Origin: Amblyornis subalaris
Taxonomy: Eukaryota > Chordata > Aves > Passeriformes > Ptilonorhynchidae
Reading direction: 5' to 3'
Assembly: GCA_018881555.1 (NCBI GenBank)
Contig: JACAXG010000105.1
Span: forward strand, 1-64,000
DNA: 64,000 nucleotides
A program made the translations under genes and the position numbers. The notes under the pieces were generated by a model. The model was not told where the DNA came from. It did no database searches and was given only the letters and a program-made list of their open reading frames with translations. Of this stretch, positions 24,155-37,147 are shown piece after piece. Numbering within the stretch: the stretch's first letter is position 1; each line of letters starts with the position of its first letter.

Positions 24155-27100
24155 ATTTACAATAGAGCTGCTAGAAGAGCAGGTGAATTCACTGGTGCGT
24201 TTCCTCTACAGAGTGTTACACAGTGACCATAGGAGCTCAACGCTTTTATTTAATTAGCAGCTTTTTTCTTCCTATTTTATATGTATAGTCTCTGTTCTGC
24301 CTTTTTGTTATCATGGCAGACTATCAACCATATTTTGGGAAGAAGTGTTAAAGCAAAATTTTACAAACTTGCACTTTACTAACTTATATTTTTTACATAA
24401 AAGTGGGGTTTTTTTCCAGATTTCTTTCATATTCAAATCCCTCTGGAAGATGTATTTGCAATAATTACACAATCTGAAAGGTAACAGAGATGCCTGATGC
24501 CAGATGGGAGGTGTTGTCTGCTCCAATATATCCTTCACTATCCAGCTGGTGATGTTAGGGACACTCCTGAGGGAGAAATGTAGAACACAGGCACATTAAG
24601 AAAATTCAGGTTTTCTACAATGGTAACTTTTAGTTTGAACGTTATGGCTTAGGCGTACCATTATTATTATAACACATCATGCACTGCAATTCCCGAAATT
24701 CTATCATTTAATTAATTAAATAAAAAAAGAGTGGATTTTAAACAGTTTCTATGGAAAAAAAATTAAACTAGAATTTTTCAGTTTAGAGAAATGGAAATTA
24801 ATTGCTCTGCTAATTTTAGAGTGGGTGGAACAGTCCAGATAAAGCCCTAGGGACGGTACATGGGGCCAGAATAGAGATGAGGAAATTCTGCCATCACTAT
24901 ACATACATACTTACAGCAAGGAGATGCAAAAGATGCTTCCAAACCTTCCTGAATCTCTGCTGGAGACTTGATTAAGAGTTGCCAGGTTGCTGGTTGTCTC
25001 TTGGCATGAGAGTGTATGGCACAAGGTTGTTCTGAACCAGCCAGGTTGGAAACCTGATGCTCTAAAAGTATGGCACTCAGCATTGTCTGGGCTAATGTGT
25101 ATGAGCAGAAGTTTGTGCAAATATGGGCTGGGTACTGCATATGGGACCCAAGCTAAAATCTTGTTAACACTGACCTCTGCTCCAGTTTATCTGGAAATAG
25201 ACACAGTGTTTCTGCCTGACACTAGTTTGAGCAAAGCGATGTAACCTGTGGTAGGATGCCAAAGACCTAGGGAGGTGTACACTTTTTCTCTGTAAACGTT
25301 TTTCTTGCATTCAGATGTTACTACAGCATGTCTCAGTTATAACAGATTGGCATTTGCCATGGTGAAAGTATTTTGTTAAATAAATAAAAATACTTATAAA
25401 AAGAAAGAGTTCTAGTTGACTCTAATTATAAATCATGGCATTAGAAAGAAATGAAACTGTTTTGAACAAATGTATGAACAGAAAACTTTTGTTGCTACAT
25501 TGCCTTGTTTTGTTACGTGTTCATTCCATTAGTCACTTATTTGATCCCCCATATTGTTAGTGTTAATTAGTGAGGTGTGGATGATCCAGAATGTCAGTGA
25601 GAGATTTTAAATGTATATAATTGGTTAACTACTACAGGATATTTTCAGCAATACTGAAACCCTGCTTTTATAGAATAATATCATCAGATTATCACAGAAT
25701 TGACATTCATCATAAAGATAGGCTATACTGTTTTCTTTATATGCCAAAACACAGTGACACAAGTCATGCAGGCTTTTTACCACAGATGATATGTGTGGGA
25801 CTGGAATTTTTTCTGGCTGTTAAGTCATTAAGAAGAGCAGTTTTGCAGCTTGATCACGGGTGATACGTGGGTTTTGAGACAGAAGGAAAAGAGAAGATAA
25901 GCATGACATTTTTCTCCATCTCTCTCTTTTGGGCAGTTGGATATTAGCTACTAATCTATAATAAGCAAAATTTTATTCTTCCTTTTTCTCCTTCCTGGTA
26001 TGCTCCACTGTCGTTTTCCGGTTGGGTTTTCGTGACCTCAGGTGATGAAAAGCAGGTGAGATGAAAATGAAGACCCTTGTGTTAGTATTTCTGATGCTGT
26101 AAGCCATTTGGTTGCACAATAAAGACAATACCAACTTCTTTGCTAATGTAGGAGAACTCTAATCAGAATTGAGTTCTTCAGGTTTTCAGTCCTTTCTCCA
26201 GGAGGCATATGAGTGGATGTTCTCAGATTACGTGTTCAGTAACTTGCAAATACCTCCTGAGGACGTTGTAATGTGTTGCACAAAAATTGATGGATACAGG
26301 ACACAAAGAAGGCTTTAGCAGAGGTCAGGAAAATGCACATGGGAAGTAGGGGCCAGGCAAGACCAGTATTTGAGATTCCAGGAAGTTTCCCTTCAGAAGA
26401 TGATTTTTTTAAGGTGACCAAGTAACTTGAGAACAGGGACACTTTAGGACTTGCTAATATTGGGAGTGATTCATTTTACAATAAATTCTTCTATTCAGAT
26501 TGCTTCTTACATAGATACAGTTAAATGTTTTGATTCTAGTTAAATAGCTCTACTCAGTATTAAATGTCCTTATTTCAAGCTACAAAAGTGTAACATGGAA
26601 CATGTGCCCACCAGTAACAGTAAATAAACCAGCACAATTTCGTAAGATAGAGAGCAAGATTATATTATGTACCTTTCAAAATTCTGTAGAGCCACGTGAT
26701 CTGTGATACAATTTAGATTATTTGTAGTATTTTAATGACATGAGTCATTACCTTCTAGTGAGCAACGTGTTTCTTTTTTTACATTTAAAATATTCTGCAT
26801 AGATCCATTTTGTCTGACTTGGCAGACAAATAATAAAATTCTGTTCCTTCTTTACTCCTGCTGTATGTAAAATATTAACCCTGGCACTACAGAAAGGCAG
26901 ATTTTTTCATTTAGTTTTATTACTCAGTTGCAGCCTGGAGACAGTATTAATCAAGAGAAAGTATGATATCACTCCTTCCAAATGTATGCATTTTGTGTGC
27001 TGTATTGTTGAGATTAGGATCATACTGGGATAGTACTTCTGTATAAAGTCTTATATTGCATCATCTTCTATATTTCGTGAGATTATGAAGGAACTCACTG

Positions 27101-27435
27101 AAGGAACCACAGTGTGCTTCACTGTGGTGCAGAAAGAATTTTAGCTCTCTTATTAGTCCTTGGTCCTCATTTTCTGGTTTTCCTTTGCAGCGCCAACAGC
27201 TGACCCAACCTTTTCTGCCCCTCAGGGTGCACCTTTTCTTTAGCTTCTCTTATGTGGATATGCATAGGTGGATGGCATGGCCCTCTTGTGCTGGGACTGC
27301 TTCTATCCCTGCATCCCAGTGAAAGTGGCAGCTGGGAAGGGACCATGGGCAGTGCAAGAGATGGGTACTTGGGGAGGGTTGCAGGATTGATACATTTCTA
27401 TATAAAAGAAGCATGATGTAGTGGTTTAAAACCTA
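24155..27435. other. No gene seen (AT-rich interval)
   Basis: Over 3 kb of AT-rich sequence without a supported exon, RNA gene or repeat boundary. Confidence 0.5.
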
Positions 27436-28073
27436 ACTGGAAAATTAAACCCCCTCAAGCTTCTCCCTCTCTGATAATGGAGCAACACTAGGAGACATGA
27501 ATTGGAATAACAATTTACTGAAAATTGCAATAACCACAACAATATTAACAACAAAAAGTGTACAAAAGAGAGAGTCTTCTATCCACAAAAGGGTATTCAC
27601 CACCAAACAAAAACATTTCCTGAAGACAGTGCCCTGTGTCATTTTCCAGACAAAGGCAATATGGCAACAGGCCCTGCACAGGGGCCATGTGGTATTTGGG
27701 AAAACAAAAGCAATATGGCTAACAAGAGCTTCCACAGCTTAATGCTCCCCCCACCCTGTCTGACAAAAGAATGAAGAACTAGGGCAAACAAACTCCTTCA
27801 GAAGCTAGATCATCCACGCAGCACCACGCTGGCACCTTGGACCACTCCAAGCTGCTGGTTTGACTCCATGCAGCTGCCTCCAGCACCACTGCCAATCCAC
27901 TCAGCTCCGCTGGGGCTTGGGCTCCACACAGCCTGGCCCTGCAGTGCCACCACTCTCTCCCTTTTTCTTTTGCTCAGAGCAGTGTCTTGGGTTTGCTATC
28001 GCTGTCCTACAGCATCAAGCCACAAAAGCTGGAGCTCAGAGGAACAGAAAGGGACAGTCAGTGGCAGAGAGGA
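27436..28073 (-). mobile_element. Degenerate LTR-like segment hosting a younger solo LTR
   Basis: It contains the block aacaatttactgaaaa with following CA-repeat-like sequence, which recurs at about 48,269. It looks like the R/U5 part of an old LTR read on the minus strand. The solo LTR at 28,079 interrupts it or lies next to it. Boundaries are not resolved. Confidence 0.3.
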
Positions 28074-28078
28074 GGTAG

Positions 28079-28931
28079 TGTTACGATCCAGTTTAAGCCC
28101 GGAGGAGCAAAGAAAGCTAAGTCTCTGTGAATAAAGCGGACTGAACCCAAAAAGGAACTTAGAAGGTTCAAAATATTCCTAGAAACAAAATTAAAACCAA
28201 ACGAGAGTAAATGTTGATGCCAAAAAAATTGATATATTTTTATTCAATAGTAAGAGAAGCAAAGAGAAAGAAAGAGAAAAGTAGAGAAAAGTTTAGGAAA
28301 AGCCAAGGTTACTTTAAAAAGCATAGGATAGGTTACCACGACACTGTAATACCTTCAGCGCTGCTAGGACAGGGTGGGAGGAGCACAGCAGTTTGTGCCT
28401 TTTTTTTTCCTGCTGTTTGAAGTGTCTTATCTGCCTTCTCCGATCTCTGGAGCAGTTTGGCTGGAATGCGGCGGCCCGTCCTTGGAGATGCAGGCGCGAT
28501 GCCCAGTCGCTGCAGCCGAACCTCGGGGTGCTTTCACCACAGGACTCAGGAGCAGGGTAGGTCACTTGTGACTTCGGTCCAGGGGTGCAGAATCGGGATT
28601 CTCCTCAGGCAACGCGGCGTTGGCTCCCGGAGGCCTCAGGGTGTCTCGCAGCAGGCAGTGGTGGTGGTGGTGAGGGAGGGGGAAGGCAAAGGTCAGGGAT
28701 TCTGCCTCTCGTTTTCCCCTCCATGTTTTGCACCAGTTTTGCCTTCCTTTTTATGGGCCTCAAGGCGGGCTACCCACGGTCCATACCACACGTAGTTTCC
28801 AGGTGTTCAAGACTGTTTATGATAAGCAGATACAGTGATGAAGCACTTTTTGGAAGTCTTTCAGGTACTGAGCAGTCATAATGATGAAGCACCTTTTGGA
28901 GCCTTTTTCTTCTTATTATTAGGCTCTTACA
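28079..28931 (-). mobile_element. Solo LTR (853 bp) with perfect 5-bp duplication
   Basis: Plus-strand ends TGTTACGATCC and GGCTCTTACA are flanked by identical ggtag pentamers (28,074-28,078 and 28,932-28,936). On the minus strand there is a TATA-like CATAAAAAGG near 28,752 and an AATAAAAA signal near 28,239. The 5-bp duplication suggests ERVL-type integration. Confidence 0.85.
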
Positions 28932-29139
28932 GGTAGGTTCACCAGACTGACCCCAATACCTTCTCCCTGGAGAGAGCCAGGCAAGATGGCGAACTTCATG
29001 CTTCCATGCCTGTGGAATTTCCTGCCAAGACCCTGTCCCCCCACGATGATCTGAGTGATGTACAATAAATAGCGCTAAAACTCTGCACCTATCTCTGTAC
29101 CCAAGACAGAGAAAAAGGGCATTCTTTCTCTCTGAGCAC

Positions 29140-29658
29140 ATCCCCGACCTCTGGGTGTTTTTGGAGTCAGTTGAAGGCTGGCACTGGCGCGATGCAGCTG
29201 TGCAACCATGGAGCCATCGTGGTTGACTTCACTCACTGTCACCAGATATATTCTGTCATAAGGCCACTCACCCTTCTAGCCTTGCCACAACCTGCAGCTC
29301 CCATCTGGCAGCTCTGAGGCTCCTGACACTTACTACCTGGGCTTCAGCAGTGGGGTGCATATTTCCAGCCAGCTTCTACAGCCGGAGGGCAGAGCTGCTT
29401 TTTCAGAGTGAAGGACAGGAGTTTGGATCTCTGGAGGCTGCCAGAGGGGCTGATGAACCCTGGACTCTAAGGCACAGAGGCTGAAGCCAGGTGCTGCCCT
29501 GTGGATCCTTAGCAGATATGGCTCCTTCATTGTAAAGGAGTCTGAGGAGGTGCATGGCTTGAGATGCTGTCTGAGGGCCACCATTTCTTGGTGTGTAGTA
29601 GTGGGGTTCCTGGCGTCTGGCCGGACTCCGCCTCGACACCGGGCACCTGCGTCTGAGG
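29140..29658. other. No gene recognised
   Basis: A minus-strand frame of 132 codons (29,333-29,731) overlaps the LTR to its right and has no recognisable domain. I see nothing else. Confidence 0.35.
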
Positions 29659-29664
29659 GCTCAG

Positions 29665-30093
29665 TGCTGCTCCAGGCAATGGGTGGGTGACTCACCCCAA
29701 ATGTGTCCGCTCGACGGGAGACAGACACCAAGACGCAGATCGCTCACAGGAACACAGGCAGGAGGCAAAGGGTTCGGGAGTGGGGTCTCCGCACTCTCTC
29801 CTTTATTAAGGAAACGGGACAGGGGTTCCGGGCAGGAGAGGTCTCAGGGGAGAGAGCCCCCGAGCTCAGGGGAGAGAGCCCCCGAGCTCAGGGGAGCACC
29901 AGTTTATGAGGGAGGGGGAAAAGGGGAGGAGCAAGGGTACACAGCCAATGAGGGACAGGGTGAGGGGAGGATCTGAGGGTCCAACATCCAATGACAGAAA
30001 CTGAGGGGAGGGTACAAAATACATCAACCAATCACGAACCGAATGTAGCAGAACCTTCTAGAAGAAAAGGTAGAACCATAACTTTAACTGACA
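29665..30093 (-). mobile_element. Probable LTR (about 429 bp), boundaries tentative
   Basis: Minus-strand features of an LTR are in order: several CCAAT boxes (ATTGG on the minus at 29,94x-30,03x), a minus-strand AATAAA (29,802-29,807), and a U5-like GC-rich end. Ends TG and CA are chosen from gctcag (29,659-29,664) and gctcca (30,094-30,099), only a 4/6 match. A 22-bp unit (around ctcaggggagagagcccccg) is tandemly repeated at 29,843-29,893. Confidence 0.5.
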
Positions 30094-30125
30094 GCTCCAC
30101 CTCTCTCTAAGTGAGAGAAGAGGAG

Positions 30126-30180
30126 GAGTGAGTGAGTGAGTGAGTGAGTGAGTGAGTGAGTGAGTGAGTGAGTGAGTGAG
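30126..30180 (+). repeat. (GAGT)n microsatellite
   Basis: About 14 uninterrupted GAGT units. Confidence 0.97.
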
Positions 30181-32342
30181 GTCTACACACTTGTCCCATC
30201 CTCTGACTCCTCCTCCGAGAAGGAGGGATCTGCATCAGAGGAGGGATCTTCTATGCCAGCAATGGCAACTTGTGGGGAATCACCCACCACATTGGTGCTG
30301 GCTAAGGTAGCTTGCTATGTAATGTGCTGCCTGGTTTGGGCCCTTCTCTGAAGGTATATGGTCATGCCATAACTCTTGTGGCAGTCTCTTGAGTTTCCTC
30401 CTCTAGCAGGTAGTTACACTACTTTTTCTGGTGAGTAGGCCAACAAAGGGACACTCATGTGTGTTCCAGGATATCACAGGAGAAGACACTCTACAGCCAT
30501 TTGGAATCCGAGATAATAACACACCAACTGAATAACTTTCCAGGATTAGATGTGTGTGGTATTTATAGATGAGGAAGCTTGGAAGCAGGTGGAGTAGAGA
30601 TTTTGGCAGCAATGTACAAAGCAATGATCCATTTAACAAGTCATAGGTATACACTGGAGCCAAAACAGGATCATCCTGTGTATATTTCAAAGTTGGAAAA
30701 TTGCTTATGTGTCTGACATAAGCCTGTGTAGAAAAGTACCTCCCTGATAGCTCCTTCGCTGGAAGTGATGATTTTTCTAAGCACTCTGAATTATAAATTT
30801 ATATGAATCCAAAGTAAAGGCTTTCCTTCACGTTCCTTAGATGTAAGTTCCAGTTTAGGTATTAGCTTTGCCTTGCCTTTTCCAAAATTAATAGTGTGCC
30901 AGAACTTAATTTCAACCAGGATTTCTACCTTGAGGAGAAATGCACAATAAAAATGGAAAGGTATATTTTTCTCTCTTTTGCCTTCAGTATTTTCTCTTCA
31001 GTTTTGTAAAACTCCTGATAATCATCAATGAAACTAGGATTTTCATATGCTAGGCTCAGTAAAGGTACAAGAAGTTAAATATGGCTCCTAGATTTCTGTG
31101 TATGCATGGATAATGTTTGTGAAGGTAAAATTTTCCTCTTCTTTTCTGGAATGTGCCCAGGTCATAGTAATACCCTGTGGTAGGATCCATCTTACCTGAC
31201 TGTATATATGCTTCTCTTCACCTCTACCTATCAGCTATCCCTTTCTAATTGAGAAGAAATATAGGCACTTATAGAGTATGAATCACAAGACCTGTTTAAA
31301 AAACTTGCTTTAGGTATCAATGAATTTTCATTGACTACCAAAGAAATCTTGAGTGACTTACTCAGGTGTAGCATAAGATGATTCCCATCCATTTGTCTTT
31401 CTCTGGCAGACAGAAATGTCAGTGCATTTCTTCAAGCTTGTTGCAATAATTATGGTTTAAACTGCAGTTAAGAAAAAAGTCTGTGTCTAGATTTTGTGTC
31501 TACTTGCAAAATAAGAGGCTGATTCTGCCTACAAAGGTCATAGGAGACCAGACACTGGCACATAAGTGATCTATTCATCTAATAAATTTTAATGAGAAGG
31601 AAAAAAGGCTCAGAATCCTATCTGCTGATACAGAATGTAATGAGAACAAAACCCAGCATTAAGATTACTGTGTGAACAGAAATTATACAAACTATCTCAG
31701 TTTGACTAAGGGTAAGATGAGAGCACCAGGACAAGTAAATGGTGTAAATTTCTTATGACAGCATCAACATAGCAATTTGATTGTTCTGTGTAGATTCTGT
31801 GCCAGCTCTTGACAGATACAGTGTACTCTAGGCTAGGTTAAGTAAGGAAAACACAAAGACAGACTGAGAACAACATGTACAGCAGCTTATGTAAGGAAAA
31901 GCAGAGCACACAAAGATACTTAGGAAAGGAGGACAGTAGCCAGTGAGAGGAGGTGTGCAATACCTGTGACCCACGACATTCCTTCACTGCCAAAACAGTT
32001 GTGAGGTGCATTCAAAAGTGTTCCTGATGAGAAAAGTTGTTATTTTTCGCCTAATGAGCAAACAAGTAGCTAATGGCGATGAGCACCTTGTGTCAACTAC
32101 TGTTCCTAGGTATTATAAAGTATAACTGAGCCTTTCTACTTAGTAGAAAAAACATATGTAAATAAGTTATTCTTTTGTTCTGAGTTTGTAGCCAAGATTC
32201 AGACTAGCAAAACAGGAGATGGTACTGAGGTTAGCAGCTGAGATAGTGATACTTCCTGTTACTTATTGGAGGAATGGCTGGATCCTTAAACCTAATATAC
32301 AGTAATCTTGCCTGTATACAGAAATACTCATACATATATATG

Positions 32343-32373
<31 letters not shown>

Positions 32374-32532
32374 GCAAGCAAATGCTATATATAGGTCACG
32401 TTAAAGCAAAACTAGCTTGAAAGTTAAGTGCAAATAAATACCGTGAAAAAGTCTGTATGTTTCAGAGATACATTTCTCATTTCACCTGTCTCATTTCATG
32501 ATTTCAATTACATTATATTGTACCAACTCTTG
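30181..32532. other. No gene seen
   Basis: AT-rich unique-looking sequence; only short chance frames. A TA-rich microsatellite lies near its right end. Confidence 0.5.
32330..32375 (+). repeat. (TA)n microsatellite
   Basis: Alternating TA with a few TG steps, over 40 bp. Confidence 0.95.
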
Positions 32533-32538
32533 GAAGAT

Positions 32539-33250
32539 TGACGCGGTGTGCGGGTGGTAAATCTGGTGAAGCACCGCATCGTCCCCAAAAACGTCTCACA
32601 TTCCTTGGGTGCCCCACACACTCGAGCACCCACATGACCAAGCGATCAGGTAGTGCCTGGGCAAAGCCACAGACACCCCACAAGCACTCACACACATGCC
32701 AGGATAGCTCCTTAGTGCAGCCGGAGGCAAAAGGCAGAGAGGGGTTCTTCTTATGGAGTTCCGAGGGGTTTATTGTAGGTCTGCATATGAAGGGGTCCAG
32801 GGAAGAAGAACAGCAAACAATAGAGGGTCCAGGGATTTTATACTTGGGGTAGAAGGGGCAGGGAGAGCATCAGGGGCCAATGGGATGAGGGCCAGGGGGC
32901 AGAGAGTAGGTGGGGTTACAAAACTTTAACCAATAGGGAAGGGTGAGGGGAGAAGCAGGGGAACAGGACCAATGGGGCATCAAGTAAGGGAGAAGAATCT
33001 AGAACATAACCATATGAGGAACACAAGAGTGACAGGGCCAACGAGCCAAGCAAACAAGAGAATGCAACATACAGAAACAAGGCCTGCTGGGAGAGCCTTT
33101 CCTCTCACTCTAACGTAGGGGGAGATCTACAGCTTGGAGCCCTCTCACCATAGGGTCTCCATTGTTCCAGGGCCCTCTGGCCCATCAACTCTACGAGATG
33201 CTGGCTCCGCAGCCTCAGTATCTTCAGCGGCAGCCCAAGCCACCGCAACA
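32539..33250 (-). repeat. ERV-A 3' LTR (712 bp)
   Basis: Minus-strand ends TGTTGCGG and CGCGTCA. A TATA box AGTATAAAAT (32,835-32,844) and AATAAA (32,769-32,774) place a short R between U3 and a roughly 200-bp U5. The central 460 bp are nearly identical to the 5' LTR, but the outer 115 bp of U5 are strongly diverged. Confidence 0.95.
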
Positions 33251-33268
33251 TCTCCTACTTCTTTGTTT
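33251..33268 (-). promoter_or_regulatory. ERV-A polypurine tract
   Basis: The minus strand reads AAACAAAGAAGTAGGAGA just before U3. Two pyrimidines interrupt it, so it may be weakened. Confidence 0.6.
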
Positions 33269-33349
33269 AAGAGTAAGGCCTCTCCCAGTGATCTAAGCAG
33301 GCATCTCTTTAAACAACCAAAAAGGGTTAAGACAGTAAAAATTATTAAC

Positions 33350-34583
33350 CTACAGCACTGACTTTGCCAGCGAAACCAGCCAGCCTCTCAAACCCCGCTG
33401 TCCTAGAAGTCCATTAAACCAGTTGCCACTTCCCTCAGTCTTCAGGTCCCGGATCTGCTCCTTCATCTTCTGGATCGTCACGTGGATACTTTGGCTGTGC
33501 GATGACAGGTTGAAGCAGCACAGTCCTTCAAATTTCTCACAGCTATGTCCATGAGCCAGCAGGAGAAAATCTATGGTTGCTCTGTTCTGAAGGGTGGCGT
33601 GCCTGGTGGCCTCCCCATCCTCGAAGAGTTGGCTAAGTGCACTTGATGTTAAATTGGCCTGTTTCCCAAGCCAGCACTCAAGGTGGGTGATTTCGCCCAG
33701 GGCTTTCGCCGCAGCCACCCACGGGAAAGACTAAGATAGAGGCAGCGATCCTTTTAGGCTTTGACCAATTAACAATTTCACTGTTACAATTTGGATCAAA
33801 TTGTTGGGCGCTCCTCTTTTGGCGGGCCAATTGTGTAGTATTTTTCCAAGCCAAAATTTGGGTTTTGTTGGGTGCTAGTATGGAAAGCTGGCCAAGAGTG
33901 CACGGTCCTTCTCGGAGACGGGAGGGAATTCCAGCCCATGCCCTATCCCCGCAGATAAGAAACACACCCCGGGGGAGCACTCTGGGGTGACAGGTGGACG
34001 TGGACAGTGTGTCATTGGCGTAATTGCACTAATTAGCTGCATAGTAAATTTTCTTTGTAGGTGTCACATCTTTTGTATAAACGGACTTAGGGTTCACTTT
34101 TTATACAAAACGGACTTTTGTATAAACTGACTTGAGTTGGTCTAGGTGAGTTATCCTCTAACCAAATCGAACGCAGTAAGTGGCTATGGAGGACCCCAGC
34201 AGGTCCAATTCCTGGGGTTCCTCTGGTGCATGTGGTAGAATCCTCATCCACTCGTCACAAATGTCCACCAGGTTGGGCCTCTTACCCGCGAAGGAATATT
34301 CATTGGGCTTAAAGGGGATTCCCACCAGGCACGATGACAGTGGATTATCCACGCTGCTCATGGACAGGCACATGTGTTCTTGTTGGAGTGCCTTGGCCAG
34401 GGTGACCCAGACATTGGCCTTTGGCTGCGGGACGATCCACACAATGACGTCGGGTGACATGGTGATCCAGTAGACCAAGCAGACCAACAGGAAGTGGAGG
34501 TAGCAGAGGTAGGACGTCGTGGCTGGCGATGGTAATACGTGGGGTTGAAACAGGCTTTTCTGCAGACTTAAAAGCGAGATCAT
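33350..34583 (-). pseudogene. ERV-A env (broken)
   Basis: In order on the minus strand: a start with a hydrophobic signal-like segment (about 34,450-34,510), a surface-unit N-terminal part with paired cysteines, a short middle with two in-frame stops (near 34,095 and 34,040) plus a stop at 34,158-34,160, and a surface C-terminal block containing AGIPSRLREGPC. A furin-type RQKRS cleavage site follows (about 33,825), then, after a frame change near 33,700, a transmembrane unit with LQNRATIDFLLLAHGHSC and a CX6CC motif (about 33,515-33,570). The membrane anchor and tail are truncated by a stop at 33,350. The surface unit seems short for the family, suggesting loss in its middle. The role of the intact gene would be receptor binding and fusion. 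Confidence 0.85.
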
Positions 34584-35040
34584 TAAAAACCAAAGGAGAA
34601 CACAGAAACCTTAGAGCAGAAAGCAAAAGCTCAATACAAAAAGCACTTTCAGCTGAACTTTTTCTCTAGGTGGTAAGAGAAAGAGAAGAAAAAGAGTTCT
34701 CCCTTAGTTCTCGCACCCTTATGCCCTTTCCTCTTTTCAATCCCCCCTTTTCCAAAGGAACAGTAAGTGTGGGTGTAGGGTAAGAAAGGGATTATGGGTT
34801 GGGAAGACATGTGAGGAAACGGACGGAGAGAGTTGGGTTAAGGCTGCCTGGAGGTGGTGCAGGTTCGATGTTGCTATGGCCAGCCGTCTTGTGCCGACGT
34901 CTCCTCCAGGCAGCACTTGTTTCGTCTTTCAGGATTTCTGTGTCTAAATTAGGAGAACTGTCTTCAGAGTCCTCGGGAGCTGCTGCATGTGGTCCAAGGT
35001 AGGGCTTGATATTCTTTCCCGGCACCTACTTCGGTCCTGT
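34584..35040 (-). pseudogene. ERV-A pol end / env leader region
   Basis: A minus-strand frame (35,025-34,792) carries an acidic stretch followed by an arginine-rich WRRRRHKTAG segment. It sits where the integrase C-terminus and the start of env overlap in class II retroviruses. It could be the integrase tail or an env leader; I cannot decide. Confidence 0.4.
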
Positions 35041-37147
35041 TGGGGTTGAAACGCAAGCATACCCCCTCCCCCAGGTAATGAGTGAGAAGGGCCCCAATAT
35101 TTAATGGCTTTCAGGATCCTTGATCAACACTGGCAGTTGCTCCTTTAATTTCACCTGCGTTGAATTGGCAAAGTGCCAGCATAGGGGGGGATAGGCTCTG
35201 CAAAGGAGAGGCTCTGCAACTTTCATTCAGAAAGTTGATGGTAAACAGAGCTTTGCAGAGCCTCATGATGGGGGAGTTAACCTCTGCCCCTCCCCGCTGT
35301 TGATCAAGGACCCTCTTAATGGTCTGGTGGGCCCTCTCAATGATCGATTAACCTGTGGGGGAATGGGGTATGCCAGTGGAGTGCCGGATGCCCCACATGC
35401 TGAAAAACTCTTGGAGTTTCTTGGAGACATAAGCCGGACCGTTGTCCGTCTTTATTTCTGCAGGCATGCCCAGGGTGGCAAAGGCAAGGAGAAAGTGTTT
35501 GGTGACTTCTTTAGCACTTTCTCCTGCATGGGCGGATGCAAACATTGCTCCCAAGAACGTATCTACGGATACGTGAATGTATTTCAGTCTCCCGAACTGG
35601 GGGACATGAGTGACATTCGTTTGCCAGAGTTGGCAGCTACCTAGGTCCCAGGGGTTAACCCCAGAACCTAATGATGGGACTTGGTAGCTCTGGCATTGTG
35701 GACATCGCCACGATTGCCCTCGCCTATTCCCGGTGTAGTTTTATCATGTGTACAAGGGCTGGGACATTCTGATGGTAAAATTGATGGCTCAGTTTAGCCT
35801 GTGCAAAGGTGTGGGGTAGATTTGGGGTCTGCACAGGCATGGCCAAAGCATCCGCCCTCCGATTTCCTTCCGCTATAGGCCCTGGAAGATCAGTGTGCGA
35901 CCTCACATGCATGACGTAAAAAGGTTGCTTTCAGTGGGAGATTAGGTGGATTAATCTTGAAAGCAGCCTGTACAAATTTGGGTTAGGCACCTCCTTTAGT
36001 AACGCATGTTCCGCCCTGGCAGTCTCACCAGCCACATAGGCCGAATCAGTCACCAGATTAAATGGTTCCTCGAATCTCTCAATGGCTCTAACGATGGCCG
36101 CCAACTCGGCGATTTGTGGGGAACTCTCAACCACCCAGATATCATGCTCCCACTCTTAAGTCCGGGGGTTCTTCCGAGTCATAACAGACTTGTGGGAGTT
36201 TCCCGAGCTGTCAGTGTAAACTGTTAGGGCATTGAGGGGTGTCCTACTTTGGACTTCTTTTGGGGCCAAATTAAAGGCCGAATTAAACAACTTATGTTTT
36301 GGGTAGTGAATAGAAATTTGGCCTGGTTAACTGTCTAGGGTGTACTGGAGGTGTTCATTCACCTGGAGCAAATGGTCCAAGTTACCAGCTGTCAATGGTA
36401 AGTAGATGCACTCAAAGTCACACCCCACAAGGGTACGGAGGCTGGCTCTGGCCTTAATGATTAACTGAGCCTGCAGTTCCGGTGGCGTTGTGATGCTCTT
36501 GTACGGCTTATGCGGCAGAAAGATCCACTCTATAATGAGGAGAGGGTCTTTCTGCGCCGCGTCCCACTGGAAAATAAGTCCATGGAAATAAGGGGCCTTA
36601 CCCAAGACGATGAATTTAAGGGGTAGGCTTGGGTCAGTCTGGTGGGCCTGTCGAGAAGATAAGGCTTGTTTCACCTTACCGATGGACTCTCAGGCCTCCA
36701 CGGTGATGGTCCTTGGCGAGTCAAGGTCCTCACAGCCTTCCAATAGCTTGAAGAGTGTTGCGAGGTCCTCCGTCATGATTCCCACCAGAGGATGAACACA
36801 GTTGATGGACCTGCAGAGCTGGTGGAGATCGCGGAGGATCCTCGGGTTGTCCTTGATGGTCAGCTGCTGGCGCACAATGGTCCTTTTGCCAATGCAGAGT
36901 CCCAGGTATGTCCATGGGCAGGTGCGCTGGATCTTCTCCTGCTGAATCTTGAAGCCTGCCTTCTCGATGGTGTGGATCATGGCATGTAAAGTCTGGTTCA
37001 GGTAGTTGTCTCTGGATGCACAGATCAGTAAATCATCCATATAGTGCAGAATGATGGCCTTTGGGAAGGATTGTCGGACGGGTGACAGAGCCTTGGTGAC
37101 GTACCACTGGCAGATGGTGGGTTAATTCTTCATCCCTTGCGGGAGAA

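Noticed and set aside
30126..30180. GAGT array as a CRISPR-like or structured repeat
   Set aside because: Pure tetranucleotide microsatellite with no spacers.
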